A stretch of 64,000 nucleotides of DNA from Shewanella sp. Isolate11 (GTDB lineage: Bacteria; Pseudomonadota; Gammaproteobacteria; Enterobacterales; Shewanellaceae): NCBI RefSeq assembly GCF_022398315.1, contig NZ_JAKEVF010000006.1:125544-189543 (forward strand), read 5' to 3'. This document shows positions 61,853 through 64,000 of the stretch, in pieces (the stretch's first letter is position 1; every line of letters starts with the position of its first letter). The notes under the pieces are model-generated. The model saw only the letters and a program-made list of their open reading frames with translations. It was not told where the DNA came from and did no database searches. The translations under genes and the position numbers were made by a program.

Positions 61853-63280
61853 ATGGACGCAGAATCAAATAAAAAGGATTATTCGAAAGCTGAGCGGATT
61901 AAAATTCATCAGCCTGATGTGAATAAATCCGATAAGTTTAATCCTCGCAATCGCATCTATGTCAGAGCCATTGAGGGCTTTTGGACTCAACTGCGTCGTC
62001 GCCTTGGTTGGATAGCCATGTTGTTCTTCCTGTTGCTGCCTTGGATCCCTTGGGGAGATAGGCAAGCCGTTTGGTTCAACTTAGGCGAACAAAAATTCCA
62101 TATCTTTGGCCTTACTATCTGGCCGCAAGATCTCACCCTGTTAGCCGCACTGTTTATGATAGCCGCATTCGGCTTGTTTTTCGTGACTACTTATCTCGGC
62201 CGAGTTTGGTGTGGCTACACTTGCCCGCAAACCGTATGGACATTTATTTTTATCTGGTTTGAAGAGAAGCTGGAAGGCGCCCGTAATAAGCGGATCAAAT
62301 TGGATCAGATGCCTTGGAGCTTTAATAAGGTTTGGCGAAAAACCGTTAAGCATATTTGCTGGCTGTTAGTGTCATTACTGACGGCGATGACTTTTGTATC
62401 TTATTTTGTGCCAACCACAGAAGTCTATGTCGAGGTATTTAGTGGCGCGGCATCAGGCGTCATCTATTTCTGGGTCGCACTATTTACTATTGCTACTTAT
62501 GGTAATGCCGGTTGGATGCGTGAAATCATGTGCTTGCATATGTGCCCCTACGCCCGCTTCCAATCGGTGATGTTCGACAAGAATACTTATATTGTTGGCT
62601 ATGACGCTAAGCGTGGTGAATCTCGTGGTCCTCGTTCAAGAAAGGCCGACCATAAAGCCCTCGGCTTGGGTGATTGTATTGACTGTGACTTATGTGTGCA
62701 GGTTTGCCCTACGGGGATCGATATTCGTAATGGATTGCAATATGAATGTATCAACTGTGGTGCTTGTATCGATGCCTGTGATAACACCATGGAGCGCATG
62801 GGTTATCAAAAAGGTTTGATTTCCTATACTACCGAAAACAAATTGGAAGGCATTAAAGAGAAAGTATTACGTCCTAAGTTAGTTGGCTACGGAGCCTTGT
62901 TAGTTATCATGACTAGCATCCTTGTATATGCTACTGCCACTATTGACCCAATTCGTATCGATATTATTCGCGATCGAAATCAACTGTTCAGGGAAAATGA
63001 TCAGGGATTAATAGAAAATACCTTTACTCTAAAGATCCTAAATAAGACCGAAGCCGCACATGAGTATCAACTCAGTGTCGATGGATTACCTAATTACCAA
63101 TGGTATGGGCCACAAACGGTAACAATCGAAGGTGGTGAGGTGCTTACTTTACCTATTAGTGTCGCGGTAGACCCAGTTGATCTTTCTCGCTCTATGGTAA
63201 AAGTGAAGTTTAAAGTAGTTACTACTGTTGACGGTGACACATTAGCAGCATCACAAGAGTCGCGTTTCTTTAGTCAATAA
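61853..63280 (+). CDS. ccoG: Cytochrome cbb3 oxidase accessory protein CcoG (RdxA/FixG)
   Basis: 475 residues. Membrane helices in the first half, WCGYTCPQTVW and CLHMCPYARFQ as NapH/CcoG-like Cys motifs, then two [4Fe-4S] ferredoxin motifs CIDCDLCVQVCP and CINCGACIDACD, and a C-terminal Ig-like periplasmic domain (IDIIRDRNQLFRE onward). It helps insert copper into cbb3 oxidase by redox chemistry (family knowledge). A terminator follows; no cco genes are adjacent in the window. Confidence 0.94.
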   Translation: MDAESNKKDYSKAERIKIHQPDVNKSDKFNPRNRIYVRAIEGFWTQLRRRLGWIAMLFFLLLPWIPWGDRQAVWFNLGEQKFHIFGLTIWPQDLTLLAALFMIAAFGLFFVTTYLGRVWCGYTCPQTVWTFIFIWFEEKLEGARNKRIKLDQMPWSFNKVWRKTVKHICWLLVSLLTAMTFVSYFVPTTEVYVEVFSGAASGVIYFWVALFTIATYGNAGWMREIMCLHMCPYARFQSVMFDKNTYIVGYDAKRGESRGPRSRKADHKALGLGDCIDCDLCVQVCPTGIDIRNGLQYECINCGACIDACDNTMERMGYQKGLISYTTENKLEGIKEKVLRPKLVGYGALLVIMTSILVYATATIDPIRIDIIRDRNQLFRENDQGLIENTFTLKILNKTEAAHEYQLSVDGLPNYQWYGPQTVTIEGGEVLTLPISVAVDPVDLSRSMVKVKFKVVTTVDGDTLAASQESRFFSQ

Positions 63281-63296
63281 AGCGAGTTTGATAGGT

Positions 63297-63322
63297 AAAA
63301 AGGGGCTTTTAGCCCCTTTTTT
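63297..63322 (+). terminator. Intrinsic terminator after ccoG
   Basis: AAAAAGGGGCT (63297-63307), loop TTT, AGCCCCTTTTT (63311-63321) plus T. Confidence 0.92.
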
Positions 63323-63384
63323 ACGCATATTGCATGATAAGTAATCGCTTAAACGCCAAAGTGTCATTTTCTTCAAAAAAGCCC

Positions 63385-63412
63385 TTGCGCCCTTTCAATA
63401 ACACCCTATAAT
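63385..63412 (+). promoter_or_regulatory. rrn promoter P1
   Basis: TTGCGC (63385-63390), 16-base spacer, TATAAT (63407-63412), followed by a GC-rich GCGC discriminator typical of stringently controlled rRNA promoters. Confidence 0.75.
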
Positions 63413-63565
63413 GCGCATCCACTGACACGGCAGGCAGCGTCGCAAGGCGAAGTAAAGCTAAGTCAGGGCAGCAAGTGAAACAGGTTTTTTTAGCTGTGAT
63501 TTACCGCCAGGCTTTAAATAGTCAGCGTAGTAAATAACCACTTAAAAAACTTTTTAAAAAATCAC

Positions 63566-63593
63566 TTGACGCCGACCAAGGAAAGCGTAGAAT
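63566..63593 (+). promoter_or_regulatory. rrn promoter P2
   Basis: TTGACG (63566-63571), 16-base spacer, TAGAAT (63588-63593), with an A/T-rich UP-like stretch just upstream (63541-63561). Confidence 0.75.
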
Positions 63594-63632
63594 ACGCAGC
63601 CCTAGCCCGCTGGACTCCAGTATGAGGCGAAC

Positions 63633-63643
63633 GTTCTTTAACA
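63633..63643 (+). promoter_or_regulatory. rrn leader boxA antitermination site
   Basis: GTTCTTTAACA resembles the E. coli rrn boxA TGCTCTTTAACA and is followed by AATCTGTGTGG as in E. coli rrn leaders. It binds the NusB/NusE antitermination complex (established). Confidence 0.75.
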
Positions 63644-63864
63644 AGATAAAACAAGAAATCTGTGTGGACACTCACAGGTATTGAGTTAATCGAAAACGAT
63701 TTATTTCTCAATGCTTTTCTGTAACTAGCAATAGTTAACTAGAGATAGTGAATGTCCATAGCAATATGTACAAACGTTTTATAGATTCTTCCGAGTCTTT
63801 AAAACGAATCAGAATTCATTGAGCCGTTCTAAACTCTTAACGGGGTTTGGGACACAAAAACTTT

Positions 63865-64000
63865 AATTGAAGAGTTTGATCATGGCTCAGATTGAACGCT
63901 GGCGGCAGGCCTAACACATGCAAGTCGAGCGGTAACATTTCAAAAGCTTGCTTTTGAAGATGACGAGCGGCGGACGGGTGAGTAATGCCTAGGGAACTGC
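63865..64000 (+). rRNA. rrs: 16S ribosomal RNA, 5' part
   Basis: Begins AATTGAAGAGTTTGATCATG and continues with GGCTCAGATTGAACGCTGGC and AACACATGCAAGTCGAGCGG, the universal bacterial 16S start. The V1 stem (AACATTTCAAAAGC with GCTTTTGAAGATG) and GAGTAATGCCTAGGGAACTG fit Shewanella. The gene runs off the window end. Confidence 0.98.

Overview
The window is a chromosomal segment of a gammaproteobacterium, almost certainly a marine Shewanella. The evidence is the gene order around the origin (mnmE-yidC-yidD-rnpA-rpmH / dnaA-dnaN-recF-gyrB; mioC / mnmG-rsmG-parA-parB-atpIBEFHAGDC-glmU), the TonB receptor / DeoR-type regulator / glmS neighbourhood, and the Shewanella-like first 136 bases of a 16S rRNA gene at the right edge.

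Layout. 1-11.6 kb: the end of a YbaK-type deacylase, tusA, a MOSC protein, a very large secreted beta-propeller/amidohydrolase, a membrane-anchored protein, tag, glyQS and a pxpBCA 5-oxoprolinase set. 11.6-22 kb: the replication block gyrB-recF-dnaN-dnaA (minus strand), divergent from rpmH-rnpA-yidD-yidC-mnmE. 22-25.2 kb: a sulfotransferase-like gene and a UbiG-like methyltransferase, then mioC and a DnaA-box/GATC-rich origin (oriC) before mnmG. 25-36.7 kb: mnmG, rsmG, parAB and the complete F-type ATP synthase operon. 36.8-43.4 kb: glmU, a TonB siderophore receptor with a Fur-like site, a DeoR-family regulator and glmS. 43.4-46.5 kb: an AT-rich accessory segment that starts with what looks like a Tn7-type transposon end exactly at the glmS attachment site and ends with a cyclic-di-GMP riboswitch in front of a secreted protein gene. 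46.6-49.5 kb: an amidase and a sodium/proton antiporter. 49.6-60 kb: a nitrate assimilation cluster (nasA divergent from cobA-nirB-nirD-MFS transporter-PP2C/kinase fusion) with a sigma-54 promoter and an NtrC-like enhancer. 60-64 kb: a Fur-controlled DUF2061 gene, menB, a small coiled membrane protein, ccoG, then tandem rrn promoters and the start of 16S rRNA.

How it fits together. parA/parB are accompanied by centromere-like parS sites: one perfect palindrome at 4675-4690 that doubles as a transcription terminator stem, one inside the amidohydrolase gene (3332-3347), and one near-match in recF (14113-14128). Two separate loci, mioC-mnmG and dnaA-rpmH, both carry DnaA boxes and unusually dense GATC sites. 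In the nitrate cluster the reductase (NasA), the sirohaem-making methyltransferase (CobA), the nitrite reductase (NirBD), the transporter and a fused phosphatase/kinase form one metabolic and probably regulatory unit under nitrogen control. No CRISPR array, intact transposase, prophage or tRNA gene was seen. The best candidates for new biology are the terminator-embedded parS, the solo Tn7-like end, the phosphatase-kinase fusion in the nitrate operon and the riboswitch-controlled secreted protein.
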